This document shows, in pieces, positions 8,580-16,344 of a stretch of 64,000 nucleotides of DNA. Positions within the stretch are counted from its first letter, which is position 1. Each line of letters starts with the position of its first letter. Made by a program: the position numbers and the translations under genes. Under the pieces are notes generated by a model. The model searched no databases, had not been told where the DNA came from, and worked only from the letters and a program-made list of their open reading frames with translations. Source of the DNA: Caenimonas soli (GTDB lineage Bacteria; Pseudomonadota; Gammaproteobacteria; Burkholderiales; Burkholderiaceae_C); assembly GCF_013155545.1 (NCBI RefSeq), contig NZ_JABJVV010000003.1, positions 62,001 to 126,000 of the forward strand, in the 5' to 3' direction.

Positions 8580-9077
8580 TCAGGTCGTCTTGCACGAACC
8601 CGGCAGGTACTTCGTCGGCATCGGCTCTGTGGCTGCGGGGCCGCACTTCCACTCGGTGATGGTCTTCTGGCCGTCGGCGGTACCGTCCGCAGCGGTACCG
8701 TTGATGTACGGCTTCAGCGAGATGGCGCGGGCGCTGGAGGTGATGCTGCCGCCCAGGGCGCCTTCGCTGCCCGTGATGGTGATCACGCCGTTGGCGTCGG
8801 AGCTGCCGGAAGCAACCATCTTGGTCGGCGTGATGGTGCAGGTACCGGGCAGGATGGAAGCAATGTTGGTGGAGGTCGCGTTGGTATACGCATCGGTGAT
8901 GGTCGTGCGGCAGGTGGATGCCGCCAGGATGACTTCGGATACGCGCGCACGCACCGTGTAGTCCTGGTAAGCGGGCAGCGCAACGGCCGCCAGAATACCG
9001 ATGATCGCGACCACGATCATCAATTCGATCAGGGTGAAACCCTTTTGCACTTGACGCTTGATTGTTTGCAGCTTCAT
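8580..9077 (-). CDS. Type IV pilin, copy 2 (PilA-like)
   Basis: This 165-residue prepilin has the same leader, cleavage site (after G13) and N-terminal helix as copy 1. It differs at about nine positions, several of them changes to threonine, serine or asparagine (for example STN for TAN, and ING for IGA). Such surface changes could alter O-glycosylation or antigenicity. It is the first of the pair downstream of the ATPase gene and has its own sigma-54 promoter. AACCTCC on the plus strand gives a strong GGAGG ribosome site. Confidence 0.95.
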   Translation of the reverse strand: MKLQTIKRQVQKGFTLIELMIVVAIIGILAAVALPAYQDYTVRARVSEVILAASTCRTTITDAYTNATSTNIASILPGTCTITPTKMVASGSSDANGVITITGSEGALGGSITSSARAISLKPYINGTAADGTADGQKTITEWKCGPAATEPMPTKYLPGSCKTT

Positions 9078-9112
9078 GGAAACCTCCTGTTGAGAAGAAG
9101 CTCAGCAATATG

Positions 9113-9127
9113 GCAAACGCTGTGCCA
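9113..9127 (-). promoter_or_regulatory. Sigma-54 promoter of pilin gene 2
   Basis: The minus strand reads TGGCACAGCGTTTGC, an exact TGGCAC-N5-TTGC match. It lies 36 bases upstream of the start codon. Its position and flanks resemble the promoter of pilin 1, so the duplication carried the whole promoter. Confidence 0.9.
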
Positions 9128-9246
9128 AATCCATTATGAGCGGCAAAGTATTACTTTATCAGGGTTTGCCGTGCGCGAAGCTTGCAAAAATCGGCCGCGG
9201 CGGCTGTTGGCGCGACATTTTTGTTACACAGTAAAGTCTACTTGAG

Positions 9247-11655
9247 CTACTTGATGCAGACCGATCGCACCTGCTTCAAGTCGGTCAGCCCCAGCATGAT
9301 CTTTTCCATGCCGTCCATCTTCAGGGTGCGCATGCCGGTTTCGACCGAGGCCGAGAAAAGCTCGGCCACCCGGGCCCGCTCCTGGATCAGCCGCTTGATG
9401 TGGTCGTCGGCGATCAGCAGTTCATGCAGGCCGATCCGGCCCTTGTAGCCAGTCTTGTTGCACTTGACGCAGCCCACGGCCTTGTAGAACTTCAGCCGTC
9501 CGTCCTGGCCATAGGCCTTGACCCAGCTGTCGTAGAGCTTCTTGGCCTCGCCGGCGTAATCGGATTTCCAGGCCGACGAATGGCGCAGCTCTTCGGCGTA
9601 TTCCGCGACGAACAGCTTGACCTCGTCGACGTCCGGCGCGTACTCCTCCTTGCAGTCGCACAGTTTTTTCGCCAGGCGCTGCGCGAGGATGCCGAGCAGC
9701 GCGTCGGCGAAGTTGAACGGGTCCATGCCCATGTCCAGCAGCCGGGTGATCGACTCGGGCGCGGAGTTCGTGTGCAGGGTGGAGAACACGAGGTGGCCGG
9801 TGAGCGAAGCCTCCACGCCCATCGAGACGGTCTCCTTGTCCCGCGATTCGCCGACCATGATGATGTCGGGATCGGCGCGCAGGAACGCCCGCATGATCAG
9901 GGCGAAGTCGATCCCCGCCTTCCGGTTGATCTGGACCTGGCGCAAACCCTTTTGCGTGATTTCGACCGGGTCTTCGGCGGTCCAGATCTTGGTGTCGGGT
10001 GTGTTCAGGAACTTCAGGATCGAGTGCAGCGTGGTGGTCTTGCCCGAACCGGTGGGGCCGCACACGTAGAACAGGCCGTAAGGCTTGCTCACGGTCTTTT
10101 CCAGGCGCTCCTTGTTGTGCGGCGTCAGCCCGAGCTTTTCCAGCGGGATGGGCTCGCCCGCCGCCAGGATACGCATCACCACGTCTTCGACCCCGCCGGC
10201 CGAGGGGATGGTGGCCACCCGCAACTCGATGTCCAGCGGACCGAACTTCTTGAACTTGATCTTGCCGTCCTGCGGCTTGCGCTTCTCGGAGATGTCCAGG
10301 TCGCACATGATCTTCAACCGGGTCACCATGGCCTGGCGGAAATGCGAAGGGACTTCGACATACGGCTGCAGCGTGCCGTCGATGCGGAACCGGATACCGG
10401 TCTTGGCCTTGCCGGGCAAGGGCTCGATGTGGATGTCCGAGACCTTCTGGTTGTAGGCGTCGATGATGACCTTGTTGACGAACTTCACCAGTTCGTTGTC
10501 GGCGGCGGCGGACTCCAGCCCCGTGTCGTCACCGCCCTCGTCGTCCATTGGCGCGCTCAGGTCGGCCAGCAGCTCGTCGATCGATGCGCCGTCCTCGGCG
10601 CCGTACAACTGGGCCAGCGTTTCCTCGAATTCGGTCTGGGTCGTCACCCGGTAGGAGAACTTGGCAAAGCGCGGGAACACCTGGGGCACGATGCGCGATC
10701 CGCGCACGGCTTCCGGGTCCATGCACATGACCACCAGGCCCTCGGGCGATTCTTCCAGCGGAAGCCAGCCCTGTTCCTCGACGAAGTCGCGCTTGAGCGG
10801 GCCTTGCAGTGCCTCCATCCGTATGCGGCCTGCGTCGAAAGGCTCGTACGGCACGCCGAAGAACTTGGCGAGCGACGGCCCGATCTGCGACGGGCGAATC
10901 TGGAAGCTCGCCATGAGCATGTGCTCGACCGGCTTTGCTTCCTCGCGGGCTTGCTGGATGCACAGCTGGAGTTCGTCGGCGGTCATCACGCCGGCCGCAA
11001 TCAGGCCATCGTATTTGGTCGCCCTGACCCGCTGGCCGTCGTCGGCCCGCTGCATGCGTTGCCGGATCGCCGTGGCCAGCGTCCTGCACAACTGGGTGGC
11101 GCCCTCGACCTCGAGCTCGCCGAAAGGCTGGTCGCTCTTGTTGTTGATGACCTGCAGCACGCCGTGCAGGTTGTGACCGTCCAGGATAGGCAGCACCATC
11201 ATCTGTTTGGTGCGGTAGCCGGAGCGCTTGTCCACTTCCTTCAGGAAGCTCAGGGTGGGGTGGATTCGCTTGAGCGCCTCGTCGTCGTAGACGTCGGCGA
11301 TGTTGATCAGCTGCTTGCTGTAGGCCGCGTAGCCCGCGATGCTCTGGGCGCTGATGGGAAGCTTGAGGTCCTTGCTGGTGTTGAGGCCGGTCTTGACCTT
11401 CGACACGATGGACGTGCGGTCTTCGTTGATGGCATAGAGCGTGAGCCGGTCGGCGTTGAACAGCTTGCAGATGTCCTGGCTGGCCTCCAGCATGATCTGG
11501 TCGATGTTCTCGGTCTCGTGGATCCGGGTGCTGACCTGCTGCAGCTGGCGGTAGAACAGGGCCTCGAACGAGACGCCCCGCTTTTCCGGGGGCAATTGCT
11601 GCGAATCGAAGAAGGCCTGCTCGCTGTCCCTTTCGGGCCTGAGCACCGCACTCAT
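9247..11655 (-). CDS. GAF-domain GspE/PulE/PilB-type ATPase
   Basis: This 802-residue protein has a GAF sensory domain (about residues 30-195), a GspE/MshE-type N-terminal domain (about 215-370) and a secretion ATPase domain (about 400-800). The ATPase domain has Walker A GPTGSGKTT near residue 531, the Walker B region DPDIIMVGESRD and a zinc site made of LCDC and CVKCNKTGYKGR. Such ATPases power pilus extension or type II secretion. The added GAF domain suggests direct control by a small ligand, possibly a cyclic nucleotide made by the neighbours. GGAG precedes the ATG. It lies just upstream of the pilins. Confidence 0.9.
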   Translation of the reverse strand: MSAVLRPERDSEQAFFDSQQLPPEKRGVSFEALFYRQLQQVSTRIHETENIDQIMLEASQDICKLFNADRLTLYAINEDRTSIVSKVKTGLNTSKDLKLPISAQSIAGYAAYSKQLINIADVYDDEALKRIHPTLSFLKEVDKRSGYRTKQMMVLPILDGHNLHGVLQVINNKSDQPFGELEVEGATQLCRTLATAIRQRMQRADDGQRVRATKYDGLIAAGVMTADELQLCIQQAREEAKPVEHMLMASFQIRPSQIGPSLAKFFGVPYEPFDAGRIRMEALQGPLKRDFVEEQGWLPLEESPEGLVVMCMDPEAVRGSRIVPQVFPRFAKFSYRVTTQTEFEETLAQLYGAEDGASIDELLADLSAPMDDEGGDDTGLESAAADNELVKFVNKVIIDAYNQKVSDIHIEPLPGKAKTGIRFRIDGTLQPYVEVPSHFRQAMVTRLKIMCDLDISEKRKPQDGKIKFKKFGPLDIELRVATIPSAGGVEDVVMRILAAGEPIPLEKLGLTPHNKERLEKTVSKPYGLFYVCGPTGSGKTTTLHSILKFLNTPDTKIWTAEDPVEITQKGLRQVQINRKAGIDFALIMRAFLRADPDIIMVGESRDKETVSMGVEASLTGHLVFSTLHTNSAPESITRLLDMGMDPFNFADALLGILAQRLAKKLCDCKEEYAPDVDEVKLFVAEYAEELRHSSAWKSDYAGEAKKLYDSWVKAYGQDGRLKFYKAVGCVKCNKTGYKGRIGLHELLIADDHIKRLIQERARVAELFSASVETGMRTLKMDGMEKIMLGLTDLKQVRSVCIK

Positions 11656-11714
11656 TGGGAGAACTCCGCGCTGCGCGCTGCGGTATTCGCCTTGGGAACG
11701 GCCCGGCGGCTCAT
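11652..11714 (-). CDS. Possible 20-codon leader ORF coupled to the ATPase gene
   Basis: An ATG preceded by AGGGG at 6-base spacing opens a 20-codon frame (MSRRAVPKANTAARSAEFSQ). Its TGA overlaps the ATPase start as ATGA. It fills almost the whole gap between the phosphodiesterase stop and the ATPase. The ATPase has its own GGAG, so this may be chance. Confidence 0.3.
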   Translation of the reverse strand: MSRRAVPKANTAARSAEFSQ

Positions 11715-11724
11715 GCGCCGCCCC

Positions 11725-12516
11725 TCATAGCTCGAACTCCTGGCCCGCGCGCAGCCACCGGATGTCGTGGGCGACGTTCGGGCCGAACGGCTGCGTCTGG
11801 TCGAACTTCTGGATCTCGGTCATGATCAGCTCGGTTTCGGCCGGCTTGGTGTGGGTGATGAAGATGGGAAAGGATTTTCCCTTGTCGATGCAATCCAGCT
11901 CCTCGGCCAGCGCATGGGGCGACAAGTGCAGGCTGCGCTTGGCCAGATCCTTTTCGCGGTTGCTGAAGGCGGTTTCGATCACCAGCGCCGCCACGTTCAG
12001 CTGGTTGATGCGCCGCCAGAAGGCCGGATTGCGCTCGGTGTCCCCGGTGAATACCCAGCAGCCCTTGCCCGAGGTCACGGCGTAGCCCACGGCGGGCACG
12101 GTGTGGACCGCTGGCAGGACTTCGATCAGCTTGCCGGCGATGTCCAGCGTCTGGCCGACCTGGATTTCATGAAAGCTGATGAAGGGCGCTTCGGGCGTGG
12201 GGATGCGACTGAAGTCCGGCCAGATCACGTTGTTGAAGACATGCGCCTTCAGGGCCGCGATGGTGCCGGGCAGCGCATAGACCTTGACCGGCTTGGTCAG
12301 CTGCGAGGCGATGGCGTCGATCATCAGCGGCAAGGCGGCCACGTGGTCCAGGTGCGAATGCGTCAACAGCACATGGCCGATGGCCTTCATCTCGGGCAGC
12401 GTCAGGTCGCCCACGCCGGTGCCGGCGTCGACCAGCACGTCCCCGTCGATCAGGAACGACGTGGTTCGACAGTCCTTCGCGATCGCTCCGGAACAGCCCA
12501 GCACGCGCACCTTCAT
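11725..12516 (-). CDS. MBL-fold 3',5'-cyclic-nucleotide phosphodiesterase
   Basis: This 263-residue protein has the metallo-beta-lactamase metal motif THSHLDH (H53, H55, D57, H58) and later ligands in FTGDTE and FITHTKP. The overall pattern (MKVRVLGCSGAIAKDCRTTSFLID) is that of cyclic nucleotide phosphodiesterases of the class II/MBL type. The start is 9 bases past the stop of the CHASE2 adenylate cyclase gene, so synthesis and breakdown of the same messenger are probably encoded together. The substrate is inferred, not shown. Confidence 0.85.
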   Translation of the reverse strand: MKVRVLGCSGAIAKDCRTTSFLIDGDVLVDAGTGVGDLTLPEMKAIGHVLLTHSHLDHVAALPLMIDAIASQLTKPVKVYALPGTIAALKAHVFNNVIWPDFSRIPTPEAPFISFHEIQVGQTLDIAGKLIEVLPAVHTVPAVGYAVTSGKGCWVFTGDTERNPAFWRRINQLNVAALVIETAFSNREKDLAKRSLHLSPHALAEELDCIDKGKSFPIFITHTKPAETELIMTEIQKFDQTQPFGPNVAHDIRWLRAGQEFEL

Positions 12517-12525
12517 CAGGATCCC

Positions 12526-14772
12526 TTACTTTGTTTCGAAATTGGTTGCGCCGTCCCACCCCGGGTCGAAAGGGAGCAACCTCATCGAGGCTACACGCTC
12601 TGAATACAATTCGTAAAGGTATTTTTTGGCATTCATGCGCTGCAGATTCAGCATCAGCACGTCGCATTGCTCCCAGTCCTGGGCCCGGTAGGCCTTCAGG
12701 AAGGCGGCCCAGGTCTTGAGTTCGTCCTGGGAAGCCTTCTCCAGCCGGTTGGCGGGTGCCACCGGCCAGAAGATGGCCACAGCCTGCTCCTTGCCCTTGA
12801 CCCGGACCCGGTCCAGTTCCTGCCAGGCAAATTCGGGCGCCAGCTTGCGGGTGCTCTCGCTGACCACGATGTCCACGCCGTAGATCTTGGACAGGCCTTC
12901 CAGGCGCGAACCCAGGTTGACCGAGTCACCGATCACCGTATAGGCGCGCCGGATGTCCGAGCCCATGTCGCCCACGCACATGGTGCCGGTGTTCAGGCCG
13001 ATGCCGATGCCGATCTCGGGGATGCCCTGGGCCCGGTGTTCGTCGTTGATCTTGCGCACGGCGCCGGCCATCTCCATCGCCGTTTTCACGGCCATGTGCG
13101 CGTGGTTGGGAATGTCCACGGGCGCGCCCCAGAAGGCCATGACGCAATCGCCCATGTACTTGTCGATGGTGCCCTTGTTGGCACGAATCAGGTCCGTCAG
13201 GCGGCTGAACACGAAATTCAGCAGTTCCTGCAGCTTGGTCGGCTCCATCTGTTCCGACATCTTGGTGAAGCCCCGCATATCGCAGAACATCACGGTGAGC
13301 TCCTTGCTCGCGGCCTTCATGCTGTAGCTGGCGGCGTCCTTGACCATCTCGTCCACCAGCTCCGGCGGCACGTAGGTGCCGAACAGGTTGGCCAGCTCGC
13401 GCTTGCCCCGGCTTTCCACGAAGTAGCCGTAACTCATGTTCAGGGCGAATGCGGTCAATGCCATGACGAGGGCAGCTGCCAGCGGCATGACCAGCCCGGC
13501 CCCCAGGTAGAGGAAGAAATTCAGCGCCACCACGGCCGCGATGACGACCAGGCTGAGCAAGACTGCACGCGGCGCGGACAGCAGCGGCAAGGCGAATGCC
13601 AGGGTCAGCCCGGCCAGCGCCAGTATCGCGACGTCGTAGCCGAGGGCATAGTCAGGCTTCACCGCGATGCGGTCGTCCATCAAGCCGGAGATCAGGTTGG
13701 CGTGGGTTTCCACCCCTGCGTAGGCCTCGCCTACCGGCGTGACCCGGATGTCCAGCAGGCCGGGCGCCGTGGTCCCGACCAGCACGATCTTGCCCTTCAG
13801 GCTTTCCGGCGCCAGCCGCTTGGCCAATACATCGGCTGCCGACACATAGCGGTACGAGCCGCCGCTCACCCCGCCCGGGCCGCGAAAAGGCACCAGCGTG
13901 GTCACCCAGTCGGCCACCGGCACCGACAACCTCTTGTCACCCTGGCGCAGCTGGATGCCGTCCAGGCCGTGGTATCGGGACAGGAAGCGCTCGGGCGGGA
14001 ATTGCGGCTCCACGGACGGCATGCCCGTCAGCGCCCGGAACATCGCCAGCGCCAGCGACTCGTAGTACTGATCCTTGTATTCGGCCAGCAGCGGCACCGA
14101 GCGCACCACCCCGTCCGGGTCCACGATCGAATTGAAGAAGCCGCCCAGCGGCGCAGCCTTGGCGAGCTGCTCGATGTTGGAGCCGTAACTGTTCCAGCTG
14201 GTGAATCGGATGGGCCGTCCGCGCAGGTTTTCCTTTTGCATCACCGGCTCGGGCAGCAGGCCGGAGGTGCGGCCGTCCTTGTCGTTGGTCAGGTAGTAAC
14301 CCATGACCACGGGGCGCTTTTGCAGCGACCTGGCGAACGCGGCGTCGTAGTCGAGGCTGGCCTGCAGCTGGCCGAGTTTCTCGGTGAAGCCGGGCTGGTC
14401 CTTCAGTTCCGCCTGGGCCAGTTGGCGCAGGCGCTTGAGGCCCGAGCTGTCATCGGGCTCGGCGAAAACGATGTCGAAACCGACCAGGGCGATCTTCTGC
14501 CGGTCGAACAGCTCGTCGACCAGTTCGGCCATCCGGTTGCGCCCCCAGGGCCAGCGTCCGACCTCGGCCAGGCTCTTTTCGTCGAGGTCCACGATGACGA
14601 TGCGCTCGTCCATCGTCCGGGGCATCGTCGCCCGCAGACGCGCGTCGTAGATGATGTCGTCCAGTCGCTGCAGCACCCCGATGGGCAGCACTCCGCTGGC
14701 ATGCAGCAGGGCAAACAGCACGGGGATCAGCGTGACCGCGATGCGGGACCAATGTTTCAGCAGCAAGCCCAT
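12526..14772 (-). CDS. CHASE2-domain class III adenylate cyclase
   Basis: This 748-residue protein has an N-terminal membrane anchor and an extracytoplasmic CHASE2 sensor (about residues 30-340). Three membrane helices follow (about 370-450), then a class III cyclase domain (about 480-660). Metal-binding aspartates are in VMFCDMRGF (near D498) and KYMGDCVMAF, and the transition-state residues are in GDSVNLGSR. The K and T positions (DKYMGD, AYTVIGD) favour ATP over GTP. It follows the FHA gene and precedes the phosphodiesterase gene. Confidence 0.9.
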   Translation of the reverse strand: MGLLLKHWSRIAVTLIPVLFALLHASGVLPIGVLQRLDDIIYDARLRATMPRTMDERIVIVDLDEKSLAEVGRWPWGRNRMAELVDELFDRQKIALVGFDIVFAEPDDSSGLKRLRQLAQAELKDQPGFTEKLGQLQASLDYDAAFARSLQKRPVVMGYYLTNDKDGRTSGLLPEPVMQKENLRGRPIRFTSWNSYGSNIEQLAKAAPLGGFFNSIVDPDGVVRSVPLLAEYKDQYYESLALAMFRALTGMPSVEPQFPPERFLSRYHGLDGIQLRQGDKRLSVPVADWVTTLVPFRGPGGVSGGSYRYVSAADVLAKRLAPESLKGKIVLVGTTAPGLLDIRVTPVGEAYAGVETHANLISGLMDDRIAVKPDYALGYDVAILALAGLTLAFALPLLSAPRAVLLSLVVIAAVVALNFFLYLGAGLVMPLAAALVMALTAFALNMSYGYFVESRGKRELANLFGTYVPPELVDEMVKDAASYSMKAASKELTVMFCDMRGFTKMSEQMEPTKLQELLNFVFSRLTDLIRANKGTIDKYMGDCVMAFWGAPVDIPNHAHMAVKTAMEMAGAVRKINDEHRAQGIPEIGIGIGLNTGTMCVGDMGSDIRRAYTVIGDSVNLGSRLEGLSKIYGVDIVVSESTRKLAPEFAWQELDRVRVKGKEQAVAIFWPVAPANRLEKASQDELKTWAAFLKAYRAQDWEQCDVLMLNLQRMNAKKYLYELYSERVASMRLLPFDPGWDGATNFETK

Positions 14773-14800
14773 AAGGGGCTGGAACCTCGCTTATCGTGAT

Positions 14801-14820
14801 CCCGGCGCGTGCGCGCCGGG
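14801..14820. repeat. Inverted repeat between FHA and cyclase genes
   Basis: Two 9-base arms (CCCGGCGCG and CGCGCCGGG) flank TG in the 52-base gap. There is no following T tract in either direction, so it is not a standard terminator. It could stabilise or process the operon mRNA, or bind a protein. Confidence 0.5.
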
Positions 14821-14824
14821 ACAA

Positions 14825-15487
14825 TCAGGCCTGGACAAACTGCATCTGCGTGCCGGCCAGCTCGAGAAGGTCGCCGTTCTTCAAGGTCACCGGCTCGGCG
14901 CTGATGGCCGCGCCGTTGAGGGTTGGCTTGTTGCCGCCTTCGACATGCGCCACCACGAAGCCGTGGGGCCGCTTGGTGATCGCCGCCACGGCGACGCCGG
15001 GCTTGCCGATGGTGGTCACGACTTTGACCAGCGGCACCTCGCGCCCGGCAGCCGCGCCGGACAGCACCTTGATGGTGGCTTTGACGCCCGCCAGGTCGAC
15101 GGCGGCCGTCGGCGCCGCTCCCGCGTCGGCGCGGGCGGGCGGCGGGGGCATGACGGCCCCGGCCTTGAGGATCATGGTCTTTTCGAAGGTCGGACCGGCG
15201 ACCTCGTTGATGTACTTGATCTTGTACTTGCCGATTTCGACCGTGTCGCTGTTCTGCAACAGCTGCTTCTTCACGGCCTTGCCATTGACGTAGGTGCCGT
15301 TGGTGCTATTGAGGTCCTCAAGGTAGACCTCGTTGCCGGTCATTTGGAGGACGGCGTGTTCTCCGCTGACGGCAAGGTTGTCGATCACGATGTCGTTGTA
15401 GGGCCGGCGACCCAACGTCGTACGGTCCTTGGTCAACTGCACTTCCTTGATGACGACACCGTCGATCGAAACGATCATTTTCGGCAT
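14825..15487 (-). CDS. FHA-domain protein (one canonical and one degenerate FHA)
   Basis: This 220-residue cytoplasmic protein has a canonical FHA domain (residues 1-93) with the phosphothreonine-binding residues in TTLGRRPYNDI, SGEH and NSTNGTYVNG. A second FHA-like fold (about 130-218) has lost the usual arginine and serine. The linker between them contains FEKTMILKAG (T104), closely matching FEKTAVIRPG near the C-terminus of the kinase two genes upstream. FHA proteins read Ser/Thr kinase signals, so it is probably the effector of that kinase. AGGAG precedes the start. Confidence 0.9.
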   Translation of the reverse strand: MPKMIVSIDGVVIKEVQLTKDRTTLGRRPYNDIVIDNLAVSGEHAVLQMTGNEVYLEDLNSTNGTYVNGKAVKKQLLQNSDTVEIGKYKIKYINEVAGPTFEKTMILKAGAVMPPPPARADAGAAPTAAVDLAGVKATIKVLSGAAAGREVPLVKVVTTIGKPGVAVAAITKRPHGFVVAHVEGGNKPTLNGAAISAEPVTLKNGDLLELAGTQMQFVQA

Positions 15488-15537
15488 GGTCGGCTCCTGT
15501 CTGTATAACTCATTATCTGGAAACTAATACCAAAGAC

Positions 15538-16344
15538 TCATCCCAGCCATCTGGACAACAAGCCGCGCTTTTTCGAATCCGTGCTGACCTGGGCCAACAA
15601 CACCGAGATGTTGTCGCGGCCTCCGTTGGCGTTGGCGGCGTCTATCAGCTGCGCCGCTTTCTGCTCCAGTGGCACGTCGCCGCCCAGAATCTTCGCGATG
15701 CCATCATCATCCACCATGTCCGACAGGCCGTCGGAGCACATCATGTAGATATCGCCCGGTTCGACCCTGTGTTCGTTGACTTCCAACAACACCGCGTCCT
15801 CGACACCCAGCGCCCGCGTCACCAGGTTCTTGTTGCTGGAGGTGGCCGCCTGCTCCGGCGTGATCAGCCCCGCGTCCAGCTGCTCCTGCAGCAGGGAATG
15901 GTCCTTGGTGATCTGGGCGAGATCGCCCGCGCGCAGGCGATAGCAGCGCGAATCGCCAATATGTCCCAGCATGAGCCGCTCGTCCTGGAACACCCCCAGC
16001 ACCAGCGTCGTTCCCATCCCGCTGTACTGCGGGTTGGAGTTGGCGGCGTTGAAGATGGAGCGGTTGGCATTGTCCACGCAGATTTCCATCGCGCGGCGCA
16101 CCTCGCGGGCGTTCGCATGACGGCCGGCCTGCGACAACCAGCGGCCCAACTCGGACTTGATGAAGGTCGTGGCCATGCCGCTGGCGATTTCGCCCGCGTT
16201 ATAGCCACCCATGCCGTCGGCCAGGACTCCCAGGCGGGTCGCCTCGTCCAAGGCGATCGAATCCTCGTTGTTCTCGCGCGCGAGACCCGGGTCGGTGCGT
16301 GTGCAAAACTCGTAGTTCATAAGTGCCGGGTCAAGCTTCCACAT
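15538..16344 (-). CDS. PP2C-type Ser/Thr protein phosphatase
   Basis: This protein of about 268 residues has PP2C metal-site motifs: ENNEDS, VLADGMGGYNAGE, GHIGDSRCYRL, CSDGLSDMV and GGRDNIS. It should remove phosphate from serine and threonine and so oppose the adjacent CHASE2 kinase. The ATG at 16344 overlaps the end of the kinase gene by 14 bases. A second start, MNYEF at 16320, is equally plausible because the domain begins there. Confidence 0.92.
   Translation of the reverse strand: MWKLDPALMNYEFCTRTDPGLARENNEDSIALDEATRLGVLADGMGGYNAGEIASGMATTFIKSELGRWLSQAGRHANAREVRRAMEICVDNANRSIFNAANSNPQYSGMGTTLVLGVFQDERLMLGHIGDSRCYRLRAGDLAQITKDHSLLQEQLDAGLITPEQAATSSNKNLVTRALGVEDAVLLEVNEHRVEPGDIYMMCSDGLSDMVDDDGIAKILGGDVPLEQKAAQLIDAANANGGRDNISVLLAQVSTDSKKRGLLSRWLG

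Noticed and set aside
9400-11730. A 776-codon plus-strand frame opposite the GAF-ATPase gene
   Set aside because: It is a shadow of a gene with Walker A, Walker B and zinc motifs on the other strand.
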